A stretch of DNA of 35,000 nucleotides from Prorocentrum cordatum. Taxonomy: Eukaryota; Sar; Dinophyceae; Prorocentrales; Prorocentraceae. Below the pieces are notes generated by a model. That model was not told the DNA's origin. It was given only the letters and a program-made list of their open reading frames with translations, and did not search any database. The translations under genes were made by a program, and so were the position numbers. The stretch's first letter is position 1. Each line of letters opens with the position of its first letter. This document shows positions 26,341-34,789 of this stretch, piece after piece. The stretch is from positions 1-35,000 of the forward strand of contig CAUYUJ010004746.1 of assembly GCA_963575745.1 (NCBI GenBank), in the 5' to 3' direction.

Positions 26341-26667
26341 TTGGTGCGCCCAGCGGTCGCCAGTTGCTTCGAGGAGCTTCCGGAGACCTCGAGCTGTTCC
26401 GCCACGGACGCCGCCCCTGCTCCTACCTGTCCTGCCGCTCGGAGCTCTAACAATCCCCCCTCGCACGTCCTGGAGCCTCGTCCTCCTCCTCGCTCTCCCT
26501 CCTCCTCTCGCTCGTTCACCGCCTCCTCGCCCTCGTCGGTCGGCCTCTTCGTCTCTTCACTGCTACCCCTCGCCCCATGCCGCCCCCCAGACCTCGTACA
26601 TCCGTCAATCCTATTCTCCAGCCAGAGAAAAAAACAATCAATAAATGGTGTGAAATTGGATAGATAA
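26341..26667 (+). CDS. Weak ORF candidate, Ser/Pro-rich
   Basis: A 108-codon frame begins RPAVASCFEELPETSSCSAT, then becomes Ser/Pro-rich through TCC-like DNA and ends KKQSINGVKLDR-stop in AT-rich sequence. Only the first 45 codons show bias. Possibly an exon followed by intron. Not recognised. Confidence 0.18.
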   Translation: MVRPAVASCFEELPETSSCSATDAAPAPTCPAARSSNNPPSHVLEPRPPPRSPSSSRSFTASSPSSVGLFVSSLLPLAPCRPPDLVHPSILFSSQRKKQSINGVKLDR

Positions 26668-26689
26668 AGAAATCGATGAGGAGATCGCC

Positions 26690-26805
26690 CAGCAACCCGG
26701 GACCCTGGAACCCGGAACCCACCGAAATCGGCCAGGAACCTATATCCAGGCCTCAGGGAACCCGGAACCGGGAACCCAGGAACCCAGCCGGCCACCAACA
26801 TCGGC
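26690..26805. repeat. GGAACCC minisatellite
   Basis: GGAACCC and CAGGAACC units recur about ten times with spacing of 7-20 bp. Confidence 0.8.
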
Positions 26806-26876
26806 GGGAAATGTTCGCCAAATGTTCCAATTTCCGCTGGGGCCCCTTCAGTGCAAGCACTGATTGGGGAATAAGA

Positions 26877-26963
26877 ATGTATATATATATATATATAGAG
26901 AAATATTGATGTATGTATGCATGTATGTAATTATGCACGTGCGTACGTATATGGCTATGTCTA

Positions 26964-27002
<39 letters not shown>

Positions 27003-27692
27003 ATGTACGTATTTACGTATGTATGTATGTATATATATATATAGACGTATGTACGTATGGATGTATGCATGTATGTATATTGTGCGTATGTATGGATGGA
27101 TGGATGTACGTATGTCATGTTGTATACAAGTATGCTGTGTGTAGGTGTGCATGCATGTATGTATGTATGAATGCATGTATGTATGCATGAGTATGTCTGT
27201 CTGTATGTATGTATGTATGTATGTATGGGTGTATGTATGTGCTTATGTCTGTCGGTGGGTGTGTCCACGTCTGTATTATATATATGTGTGTTTGTATGTA
27301 TGGATGTATACATGTATGTATGTATGTATGTATGTATGGATGTAGGTATGTGTGTACGTCTGCATGGATGTCTGCATGTATGTATGTAGGTAGTCATGCA
27401 TGCATGCATGCCTGTCTGCCTGCCTGCATGTATGTATGTATGTATGCATGCATGCATGTATGTATGTATGTATGTATGTATGTGTGTCTGTGTGTATGTA
27501 TGTATGCATGTATGTATGTATGCATGCATGCATGCATGCATGCATGCATGCATGTATGCATGCATACATGTATGTAAAGTATGTGTGACTGTATGTATGT
27601 ATAGACGTACGTATGCATGTCTGGTTGTATGTATGTATGGCTGTGTGGATGTGTGCACATATGTGTATGCATGTATGTGTGCGTATGTACAG

Positions 27693-27737
<45 letters not shown>

Positions 27738-27795
27738 CATACATATATATATATAGGGATGTGCATATCCATCTGAATATGTGTGTATACAGACA
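26877..27795. repeat. ATGT/ATGC tetranucleotide tract, ~920 bp
   Basis: TATG, CATG and TCTG tetramers with TA runs at 26881-26898 and 27690-27760. All long frames (Met-Tyr-Val-Cys or His-Thr-Tyr runs) are artefacts. It is the reverse composition of 11406-12005. Confidence 0.95.
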
Positions 27796-27799
27796 GACA

Positions 27800-28198
27800 G
27801 ATCAATGAAGGGCTGGGCCGCGCCCGCCCGGCGGGGAGCCCGCCCCTGACCGCGATCCCCCGGCCTGAATCCTCTGTGCAGAAATAGCAGTTCCTGACAT
27901 CGCTCGGGCGTGTTCATTCTTTCCCTGCGAGGACCAGCGAGGTGCCTTGGTCCCTCCTGCGAGAAAGCACACGCGCGAAATCGAAACATGGACGTGAAAT
28001 GGACGTCCGAGCGATGGCAAGAAGATCGCCCGTCGTGAGTTGCCTTACGTCGCAGGGAGGTCTGGGAAGCCCCGCGGCGCGGGCGAACTTGAGATCCGAC
28101 ATTGCGAGCAAGAACCATGGGCACAGCTCGCTATCGCGGGACCCATCGCCGATCATCGGCGATGCATCGTTGATTCCAGGTCGGTGGTTCTACACATT
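27800..28198. other. GC-rich stretch, no gene recognised
   Basis: Contains GGACCAGCGAGGTGCCTTGG and an imperfect ATCGCCGATCATCGGCGAT inverted repeat (28145-28163). Frames on both strands lack consistent codon bias. Confidence 0.4.
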
Positions 28199-28352
28199 GT
28201 TCATTTCTAGTTCTTCGAAAGTTCTTTGATTTTTGGGAGGCCCAGATCCTTACTTTTCTAAGTGTTCTATCCTGGGCCTCTTCCTGGCCACTAGGGGGCC
28301 AGGAACAATCAAAAACGAGCACAATTAGAAATGAGCACGATTAGAAATGCAC
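28199..28352. mobile_element. 154 bp MITE-like element D, copy 2
   Basis: Ends are GTTCATTTCTAG (28199-28210) and TTAGAAATGCAC (28341-28352), pairing at about 10 of 12 positions. The core 28255-28301 is identical over 47 bases to 16499-16545, and CGAGCACAATTAGAAATGAG is identical too. The inner right arm is degraded (AGGAACAATC). Same length and orientation as copy 1, 11.75 kb away. Confidence 0.78.
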
Positions 28353-28422
28353 ATATCCCTGAGCAGGTCAACCCCTCACGCTGCCCTCACGCTCCCCTCA
28401 CCGCCCCCCCCCACCCCATGAG

Positions 28423-28516
28423 ATTCTGCTGCTCGGGCGTCTCCGGGCTGCAGCTGGAGCTGCAGCTGTTCCGCAAGGGGGACCCGCCCGTGGCCGGCGA
28501 GCCCCCCGGCTCGACC
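28423..28516 (+). CDS. Exon 1 of the best-supported gene fragment
   Basis: A pyrimidine-rich run (CACCGCCCCCCCCCACCCC) and ATGAG precede the frame FCCSGVSGLQLELQLFRKGD, then PPVAGEPPGST. ACC is followed by GTCGTC, a GT donor. The LQLELQLFRKGD part has only C/G third positions. The exon ends in phase 0, matching exon 2 at 29583. The alternating hydrophobic pattern suggests beta strands. I recognise no named family with certainty; a MATH-like beta-sandwich is a guess from the look of the joined peptide. Upstream exons were not found. Confidence 0.55.
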
Positions 28517-28582
28517 GTCGTCGCCGTCGTTGTCGCTCTCGTTCGGGGCCCGAGTCAGGTCGGACGAAAGTCGGAGGGACGC

Positions 28583-28634
28583 CAACAACACACCGCCACC
28601 AGCCCTGGCCAGGGCTGGTGGTGGTGTATTGTTT
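28583..28634. repeat. 52-bp palindrome with no spacer
   Basis: CACCGCCACCAGCCCTGG meets its near reverse complement CCAGGGCTGGTGGTGGTG at 28608/28609. Pairing extends to about 26 bp per arm with three mismatches. It lies in the presumed intron after exon 1 and could form a cruciform. Confidence 0.88.
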
Positions 28635-28730
28635 GAAGCTCTCCTAGAAGGGTTCGGCTTGGAGCTCTACCTAGATCACTGGGGATTTGTTTCTTTCAAT
28701 CCGGGTGCCTTTTCCTCCATTGCGGCGCGA

Positions 28731-28755
28731 GGAGGAGGAGGAGGAGGAGGAGGAA
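28731..28755. repeat. Short (GGA)n repeat
   Basis: Eight GGA units within the presumed intron. A weak open frame ending in it reads LLEGFGLELYLDHWGFVSFN (28650-28710), with low C/G bias. Confidence 0.85.
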
Positions 28756-28919
28756 CGGCCAGGAGTTGTCGGGAGAAGCACCATTGAAGGGAACAGCGAC
28801 CACATCGGCCATCGAGCCTCGCCAGCCTGCTGGCCATTGATGGCTTCTCTTTGGAGCGACGGCCGTTGCGCGTTGTGCGTCGTGATAGGACGGTATCAGG
28901 TCATCGCACAAATGTGTCC

Positions 28920-29135
28920 AAGGACGAGGAGAGAGAGAGAGAGAGAGAGACAGAGAAGGGAGGGAGGGGGGGCAGAGGGATGAGGGAGGAAGCGGGAGTC
29001 AGAGAGGGAGGGAAGGAGAAGGGATGAGGGACCGAGGGGCGAGGGATGATGGAAGGAGAGGGAGAAGAAGAAGGACAGATGAGGAGAAAGCAGAGGCTGG
29101 AGGAGGGAGGAAGGCATGGAAAGGCGAGGAGCAGG
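28920..29135. repeat. GA-rich purine tract
   Basis: GAGAGA run, then GGGAGG/GAAG-rich DNA. The minus strand is the corresponding pyrimidine tract. Confidence 0.85.
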
Positions 29136-29149
29136 TAGCCCCGGTCCCT

Positions 29150-29460
29150 CCTCCCAGTCGTATTCCCCGTTCTCCTCCTCCTACTACTCCTACTCCTCAC
29201 GCTCGTCCTAGATCATCCAAGACCCCCGAAGATTCGTCAAACTTCTGGGAAAGTACGCCTCCACTTCGTATCCTCGTTCCTCCTCCCCCCTCCTCCTTCC
29301 TCCTCATCAGAGCCATCGCAAACAATTATCATCCTTATCCTGTTTTCCTCGCCAGCAGTCCACTGTTTTTCTTTCGCGTGCTCATATCTCCACAGGCCTT
29401 CCTCCCTCCCTCCTTCTATCTCCTCCCCCTCCTCCTCCCCCTCTCCCTCCGAGGAGGAGA
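29150..29460. repeat. TCC-rich pyrimidine tract
   Basis: CTCCTCC blocks (29160-29200, 29278-29310, 29400-29450) inside the presumed intron upstream of exon 2. Confidence 0.7.
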
Positions 29461-29582
29461 AGAAGAAAGGAGGAGGGTGGGGGGAGCAGGATGCAAAGGC
29501 GGAAGGTAAGGGGGGGAGGGGAGACCTTCCTTACCCTTGTACCCCTCCTGTTGCTCCTCCCGCCCGCGCGCCCAAAGGCGAG

Positions 29583-29621
29583 AGCGAGGGGGACTGCGCC
29601 GTCTTCCTCTGGGCGACCAAG
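29583..29621 (+). CDS. Exon 2 of the best-supported gene fragment
   Basis: Reads SEGDCAVFLWATK, with twelve of thirteen codons C/G-ending or invariant. AAG is followed by GTCGTT, a GT donor. The left border GGCGAG gives phase 0, matching exon 1; the alternative AAAG at 29577 would give another phase. The preceding 60 bp are C-rich. The short exon sits between exon 1 (1066-nt intron) and exon 3 (166-nt intron). Confidence 0.5.
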
Positions 29622-29787
29622 GTCGTTCCGCTGCTCCTTCACAGACAGCGTGCTCTCAATAACCGTGCGTCGAGCTGCAAGAAAACCGAGAGCGATACGA
29701 AGAAGAGAGAGAGAGAGGGCCATGGCATTAAGGGCCTGGTGCGAGAAGTGAGTGGCCGCTCGATCAAAACATGGCCGCCGTCTCCAG

Positions 29788-29844
29788 GGGCTCAACATCA
29801 CCTACAAGCTCAGCGTGGCCGGCAAGACCATCGAGCTCCAGAAG
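29788..29844 (+). CDS. Exon 3 of the best-supported gene fragment
   Basis: CCGTCTCCAG is a good acceptor. The frame reads GLNITYKLSVAGKTIELQK with every codon C/G-ending, in phase 0 with exon 2. The end is uncertain: AAG followed by GCGGGC could be a GC donor, or the exon may run a few codons further (AGGNF). The frame stops at 29926. The joined exons 1-3 give a continuous beta-rich segment with WATK-GLNITYKL at the last junction. This is the clearest coding signal of the window. Confidence 0.6.
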
Positions 29845-29927
29845 GCGGGCGGGAACTTCACCCCACCCCCCTTTCGCCCGCCCGCTGCTCCAGCTATCCC
29901 AACCTTCTCTCGTCGAGGAAAATAAAG

Positions 29928-30015
29928 CCATGTTTGGCCTCCAGGGGCCCTTTCCGGGCCCAGAGACCGTCAACAGATACTAAACGACCCGGGATGGGAA
30001 AACTGGCCCCAGGGA
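29928..30015 (-). repeat. Dispersed repeat family B, copy 3
   Basis: The minus strand reads CCTGGGGCCAGTTTTCCC, CCCGGGTCGTTTAGTATCTG, TTGACGGTCTCTGGGCCCGG, AAAGGGCCCCTGGAGGCC and AAACATGG. It lies just after exon 3. Confidence 0.6.
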
Positions 30016-30159
30016 GGTGGCCGAGTCTCGGGCGGCCCAGCAAACAAGGCACAGCGTTGGAGAGCTGGACACTCCCGGTTTCGGGTACAGCTGCCCCTCC
30101 GACGTGCGGTTGCCACCGTCGAAACAGAGGCGCAGAGGAGAGGAGGAAGAGAGGGAATG

Positions 30160-30265
30160 ACGGAAAGAGAGAGAGAGAGAGAGAAGGCGGGGGTGAGGGG
30201 GGAGGGAGCACGAAAAGAAAGAGTGGAGGGCGGGTGGGCAAGAGGAGGAGGAGGACGAGAATGAG
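30160..30265. repeat. GA-rich purine run
   Basis: GAGAGA and GGA-rich DNA between exon 3 and the next island. Confidence 0.75.
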
Positions 30266-30444
30266 CAAACTAAGTTGGAAGGAAACCACATCGTCATCCT
30301 AGTGATTGCGGAGGCTCTCTTCCCGTCTCTTCATCGCCTTTCTCCTGTTCGTTTTGGCGGAGGCCCTCTTCCCGTCTCCTGCTTTGCCTCTTCCTCGTCC
30401 TCCAGCCACTTCTCCCCCATCCGCCTCTTCTCCCTCCTCTTTAG

Positions 30445-30542
30445 CAAGGGCGCGCAAGTCAATTTCCTTGGCGCCGTTGCCGCCACGGCCGGCACGGGCG
30501 CCCTCTCCGATGGCCAGATCGCGAAGCCGCTGGGGCAACCAC
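30445..30542 (+). CDS. Candidate further exon of the 28.4 kb gene
   Basis: CTTCTCCCTCCTCTTTAG is a strong acceptor. The frame reads KGAQVNFLGAVAATAGTGAL and SDGQIAKPLGQP, then CAC followed by GTGAGC, a canonical donor. Third positions are mostly C/G. Its entry phase needs two extra bases from the preceding exon, which an exon 3 ending at AAG does not supply, so either exon 3 ends later or an exon is missing. A phase-matched continuation after CCCGCTCTCAG (30643-30743) reads HREAQHCRELLRLGPEVP and ends in a stop, but it overlaps the antisense candidate at 30639-30800. The opposite strand here is open with weaker bias. Confidence 0.4.
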
Positions 30543-30638
30543 GTGAGCCAGGCCGTTGGAACAACCCCACGAGCCCTTGGGACGCGGGGACAGGCCGTTG
30601 GGACAAACCCGCAGGTCTCGAGTTACTCACGCCCGCTC

Positions 30639-30800
30639 TCAGGCGGGAGGCATCGCGAAGCCCAGCACTGCCGCGAGCTGCTCCGCCTCGGCCCTGAAGT
30701 TCCCCGTTCTCTTGCCGAAATCCCCGAGCGCCTTCCGCAGTGAAGCCAGCGGCCCGCGCTCTAGGCACTTTTGCGTGGGCGGCCGCAGGATCAGCATGTT
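30639..30800 (-). CDS. Candidate terminal exon on minus strand, amphipathic helix
   Basis: The minus frame from GCATGCAG reads NMLILRPPTQKCLERGPLAS, LRKALGDFGKRTGNFRAEAE, QLAAVLGFAMPPA and stop. About 85% of third positions are C/G, higher than for the overlapping plus reading (about 65%). Hydrophobic residues repeat every 3-4 positions. It would converge with the plus-strand gene upstream. A minus-strand GTGAGT lies just past the stop (30630-30625). Not recognised; only one of the two strands is likely coding. Confidence 0.37.
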   Translation of the reverse strand, partial: NMLILRPPTQKCLERGPLASLRKALGDFGKRTGNFRAEAEQLAAVLGFAMPPA

Positions 30801-30814
30801 CTGCATGCGCGATA

Positions 30815-31775
30815 TCGCCATTTACTCACAGACGAGGCTCTGGTTCGAGATTGTCCCCGTATTCAAGCTTCAAGATGCCGAAATTGATTACATGTCAGCG
30901 ATTGCGATGGCCCGTTCGCATTGGTAACACGCGCCGCGGGCCGTACGCGGCAAGGAGCTCCTGTTTGAGACTGCTTCGGCATTTCATCACAGACGACGCT
31001 CCCGCCAAAAAACGCTTGAATGCGCCAGCCTCAAGAGGCCAGAAGTGACAATGGTTAGAAGGTTGCGACGACCCGTTCGGACGAATTTCTTGAGTTGCAG
31101 GCCCCGTAGAGAGGAGGCTCTCGCTTGAGACCCCCCCCGCAAGTCATTCACAGACGAGGCCCCCGCTTGAGAAAACCGCCACATTCAGCACCGAAGGGCC
31201 CAACAGTGATTACAGCTCCAGGGTTTCCGACGGGCCGTTCCGATTAGTGACAGGGGTTGCGGGGCACAAGGGCGGGGGTCCAGCTTGAATTCCCACCGCA
31301 GTGCACCCACGGACGGAGGTCCCGCCCGAAATTTGCGCCAGATTCAGGATTGATGTGTTCAATATTGAGGAAAGTGACGAGTTTCCGATGACCCGTTCGG
31401 AACGGGCCCCCGACTGAGTGTCCATCGCAATGCACTCGCATACGGTGCTCCCGCTTCAGACTTCCGCCGCATTCAAAACTGAAGAGCCCCAAAGTGACGA
31501 CAGTTACATGGTCCCGATACCCCGCGCGGGTTGATAACATGAGTTGCGGGCCGGCTCCCGCTTGAGATTTCCAGGCAATGCGCTAACAGACGAGGGTCCC
31601 ATTCGAAACGCCAGCCATATTCAGCACTGAGGATCCAAAGAACGATGACTGGAGCAGGAGTGCGGTGACCCGCTCAGATTGGCAACGTGCGCTCTGGGCC
31701 CCATGAGGCCATAGGGGAGGGGCTCCCGCATGAGACTTACAGACGAAGCTCCCGCCTGAGACTTCCCAGCATGAC
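30815..31775. repeat. ~160 bp satellite, six diverged units
   Basis: CCCGTTCG-type anchors at 30911, 31072, 31234, 31392, 31521 and 31669 give spacings of 161, 162, 158, 129 and 148 bp. Units share ACAGACGAGG, TCCCGCTTGAGA, CCGCATTCA, AAAGTGACGACAG and GTTGCGGGCC. The copies are strongly diverged, hence old. Frames of 60-100 codons are chance. Confidence 0.88.
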
Positions 31776-31784
31776 CGTACGTGT

Positions 31785-32022
31785 GTGTGTGTGCGATGAT
31801 GATAATGGTGGAGATGGTGATGATGATGATGGTGATAATGATGGCGATGATGCTGGTGATGATTATGGTGATGCTGATGATGATGATGCTGATGATGCTG
31901 CTGTTGCTGATGCTGATGCTGGTGCTTTTGATGCTTATGGCGATGGTGATGGTGCCGATGATGCTGATGATGCCGATGATGGTGATAGTAATGGTGATCC
32001 CGAAAGATGACGATGACGACGG

Positions 32023-32086
<64 letters not shown>

Positions 32087-32275
32087 AATGATGATGATGA
32101 TGATGTTGATGATGATGATGATGATGATGATGGTGATGTTGTTGATGATGATGGTAATGACGATGCTGATGATGATGATGGCCATGGTGGCGCTGATGGT
32201 AGTGATGTGAGAGTGATGATGGCAATGACATGGGATGATGATGATGATGATGATGGTGATGCAGCGATGGCGAGT
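31785..32275. repeat. (GAT)n trinucleotide tract
   Basis: GAT with GGT, GCT and AAT variants, pure at 32018-32110. Gives Asp or Met runs on plus and His, Ile or Ser runs on minus. Complementary in composition to 20196-20725. Confidence 0.95.
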
Positions 32276-32640
32276 GTGAAAACACGGTACGGAGATAATG
32301 AGTATGGTGGCCGATGGTCATGGTGGGATGGTGGTAGTGATGATTGATGATAGTGGTGTGGTGATTGTGACGAAGATGATGGTACGCAGCCTTGTCTTAA
32401 TCGCTGGAATTTTGATTTGTGATCCTGTATCTTCGTTCCTTGCTGAAGCCATTGCCTTGGAAAAAGCCGTCCATGCGTTGGGTGATCTATTGTCATTCCG
32501 TGTGCGGCCGTTGCATCAGTGATTTAGGTTCTGGGGAAAGAAAGAAGGTGATGTGGGATGATGGTTACAAGAGAGTGGGGAGGCCAGAAGATCTTGCGCT
32601 GCGGGTGTGCCGAGAAAGCCATAACCCCACCTGGGATGTT
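32276..32640. other. Low-repeat stretch, no gene recognised
   Basis: Frames of 74-111 codons without codon bias. Confidence 0.35.
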
Positions 32641-32651
32641 GGGGGAGAAGA

Positions 32652-32690
32652 TGAGAGAAAGAGAAAGAGAGAGAGGGAGAGAACAACAAC
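32652..32690. repeat. GA-rich purine run
   Basis: GAGAAAGAGAAAGAGAGAG and ACAACAACAAAAA. Confidence 0.8.
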
Positions 32691-32699
32691 AAAAAACAA

Positions 32700-33180
32700 A
32701 GGGCGGCAGAGCCAACCGACGGTACGGGGACGCGCAGAGGCGTTGCCCCCGTAGCACCAGGGTCACCTGGCGCGCCTCTATCCATCCGAGGCCGCCAGCA
32801 GCGCGTATGCGCAGCCGCGGATCCGCCCCTGCACCAAAAGGAATGACACGCAAGAGAACAACCAATACGGTTCTACATAGAGGCCTCGCATTCGACAGTC
32901 GAAGGAGTTGTTATCTCCTCCTCGGCGGAAAACTTGCGTAATCAAAGCGACGGCGCCTCCGCCGGCGGCAGAAAAGTCGCCCCCAAACGAGATGATTATG
33001 TTGGGGGTTCAGGATTTCTGGATCGCCCAGATGTGCCACGTGTTGCCCGGCCGCATTGCGCCGCCATCCCGGGCCAAATAGCATGACGAAGAATCCAGCC
33101 CTTTTTAAAAGCAAGGCGACTATAAACGGGACCACTCAATCCACAAGAGCGCGGTGAAGGATCTGCAATACCCCTTACAA
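32700..33180. other. Low-repeat GC-rich stretch, no gene recognised
   Basis: Overlapping frames of 74-127 codons in several phases, none with clear bias or splice borders. Confidence 0.35.
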
Positions 33181-33186
33181 GTCCGC

Positions 33187-33204
33187 CAAATGCGGCCGCA
33201 TTTG
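33187..33204. repeat. Perfect 18-bp palindrome
   Basis: CAAATGCGGCCGCATTTG is self-complementary. GCCAAATGCGGCC recurs just downstream (33217-33229). Confidence 0.9.
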
Positions 33205-33344
33205 ACCGCAGTGCGGCCAAATGCGGCCAGCCACTCATTGATTCTCACACATCGAGTCACAAAGGGGAAGACCACGATGAACTGGAGGCGGAGCAAAATG
33301 GGGACAGGGAAACGAGGAAGCATACTTCGCGGGGCCCATGGTGG

Positions 33345-33660
33345 ACGCCATGCGAAGGCGACGCCGTGCGAACACGCCCACTTGGGCCATACAGGTGCAG
33401 CCCCCTTGTGGAGCACGAAGCGCGTGAGGGGTGTGCCGAAATGGGCGGATGGACGCCATGCGAGCACGCCCTCTGGGGCCGTAGGTGAAGCTCCCTGTGG
33501 GGCACGAAGCGTGTGAGGGGTGAGTCGAAATATGCGGGGGGACACCATGCGAGCACGCCAACTCAGGCCATCTGGGGGCACGAAACGTGCGAAAGGTGCT
33601 GAAATAGGCGGGGGGACGCCATGCGAGCACGCACAATGGGGCCATAGGTGGTGCTCCCTG
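33345..33660. repeat. Tandem repeat, ~75-108 bp units, four copies
   Basis: CCATGCGA at 33348, 33456 (108 bp later), 33545 and 33619 starts units with AGCACGCC, GGGGCC, GGTGAAGCTCCCTGTGG, GCACGAAGCG and GAAATGGGCGG. Minus-strand frames give Ala-Cys-Ser-His-Gly strings because of the DNA repeat. Confidence 0.85.
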
Positions 33661-33699
33661 TTAGGGGGCAGGAAAAAGTGGAGGCTCGTGCGGAAACAA

Positions 33700-33945
33700 C
33701 TGCAGCAGAACCAGCAGGAGCAGCAGCGCTGGAAGGACCGAGAGAAACGGATGATGAGGAGCAGCAGCGATGGGAGGACGGAGGACGAGCATGAGGAGAA
33801 AAGAAAGAGGAAGAGAAGGAGGAAGAGAAGGGAGGATGGGGAGGAGGAGGAGGAACCAGATAAGAAGAAGAGGGATCGGAGGAGAGGTGGATGAGGTAGG
33901 AGGAGGAGGTAGGAGGGCGGAGGAGGAGGAGGGGAGGACGAGAAG
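33700..33945. repeat. GGA/GAAG-rich purine tract
   Basis: CAGCAG at the left edge (33700-33730), then GGA, GAAG and GAGG mixtures. Confidence 0.85.
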
Positions 33946-34077
33946 AGACGCGCGGCGCTGCAGATTCAGAACGAAGGCCCATCTCACAAACGGGTTGGGA
34001 AAACAAAAGAATGACACGACAATAATAAACGTGCACGCACCGACGGTCTTATTTAGTTTGCACCGTGAGGCAGTTGT

Positions 34078-34305
34078 TTACGACACCAGCGCCAAATTAA
34101 ACAATGCGAAAGCAGGTCTTCGCGGTCTTCGCTGGCGGGCGATTCTTATGCCAGCTTCTTGCCATTGTGCACCGAGGGCACGCAGTGGTTCAACAAAGGT
34201 GCCGTCGCCACAGTAACGATCACAAGTTTGACGATTTCGCAGCCAGGGCATTTTGAGGCGGCACCGTCGCCAGATACGAGTCTGCGGCAAGAGAGGGCTT
34301 GACAT
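34078..34305 (-). CDS. Candidate ORF downstream of the spliced-leader relic
   Basis: A 75-codon minus frame reads MSSPLLPQTRIWRRCRLKMP, then GDGTFVEPLRALGAQWQEAG, IRIARQRRPRRPAFALFN and LALVS-stop. It is basic. Codon bias is mixed. GCCTTTGCAG just upstream on minus (about 34336) could be an acceptor that extends it. It lies 460 bp downstream, on the same strand, of the spliced-leader match at 34768-34789, so it could belong to the reinserted transcript. Product not recognised. Confidence 0.25.
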   Translation of the reverse strand: MSSPLLPQTRIWRRCRLKMPWLRNRQTCDRYCGDGTFVEPLRALGAQWQEAGIRIARQRRPRRPAFALFNLALVS

Positions 34306-34767
34306 GAGCGAGGAAGCGACAGGAGTTCTGCAAAGGCCCGCGCGCCTATGGCGCTCCAGGCTCGTTGGGCGCCGCAGGGGTGCAACTCACGGCAGGGGCG
34401 GGAGGGGGGGGGGCTTGCAGGTTTCGGAACCCACGGGGGGAAGGACCGCCGCTTCGGGGCGCCAGGGGTTTCAGAGGTGGCCCGCGGCGAAGTCAGCTGC
34501 GCCGCAATGTGGACTGGCTGTCTGGCTGTTGGAGTTCGGCAGTGACGGAAGCCGCTGAGACGATTGAGATGCAGTGTCAGCTTGTGCTGTCAGCTATTGT
34601 TTTCGTGCTCGGGCGAATCGCGGGGGTGCGCCCCCAAATGGAAACACACCACGGCGGCGCCATTGATTAGCGCCGACACCCGGCCGACAGCTGGAGGGCG
34701 ACAGGCGCGACGCAAGCGGCGCCACTTCAGCAGAGGGGGACAGCAGCGCTTCCGCTACAGCGGGGCG

Positions 34768-34789
34768 CTTGGGCCAAAATGGCTACAGA
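34768..34789 (-). other. Spliced-leader-like relic (DinoSL match, 20 of 22)
   Basis: On minus this reads TCTGTAGCCATTTTGG then CCCAAG. The dinoflagellate spliced leader as I know it is D-CCGTAGCCATTTTGG-CTCAAG (D = A, G or T). Differences are one base near the 5' end and one in GGCTCAAG. Leader sequence in genomic DNA is established as a trace of trans-spliced mRNA copied back into the genome. It is not a leader RNA gene: I see no following GT donor with the usual downstream structure. Confidence 0.7.

Noticed and set aside
26753-28124. Frames of 282-350 codons with His-Thr-Tyr runs
   Set aside because: Translation of the ATGT/ATGC tract.
33235-33645. 136-codon minus-strand frame with repeated Cys-Ser-His-Gly segments
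   Set aside because: It follows from a 75-108 bp DNA tandem repeat with units that shift frame.
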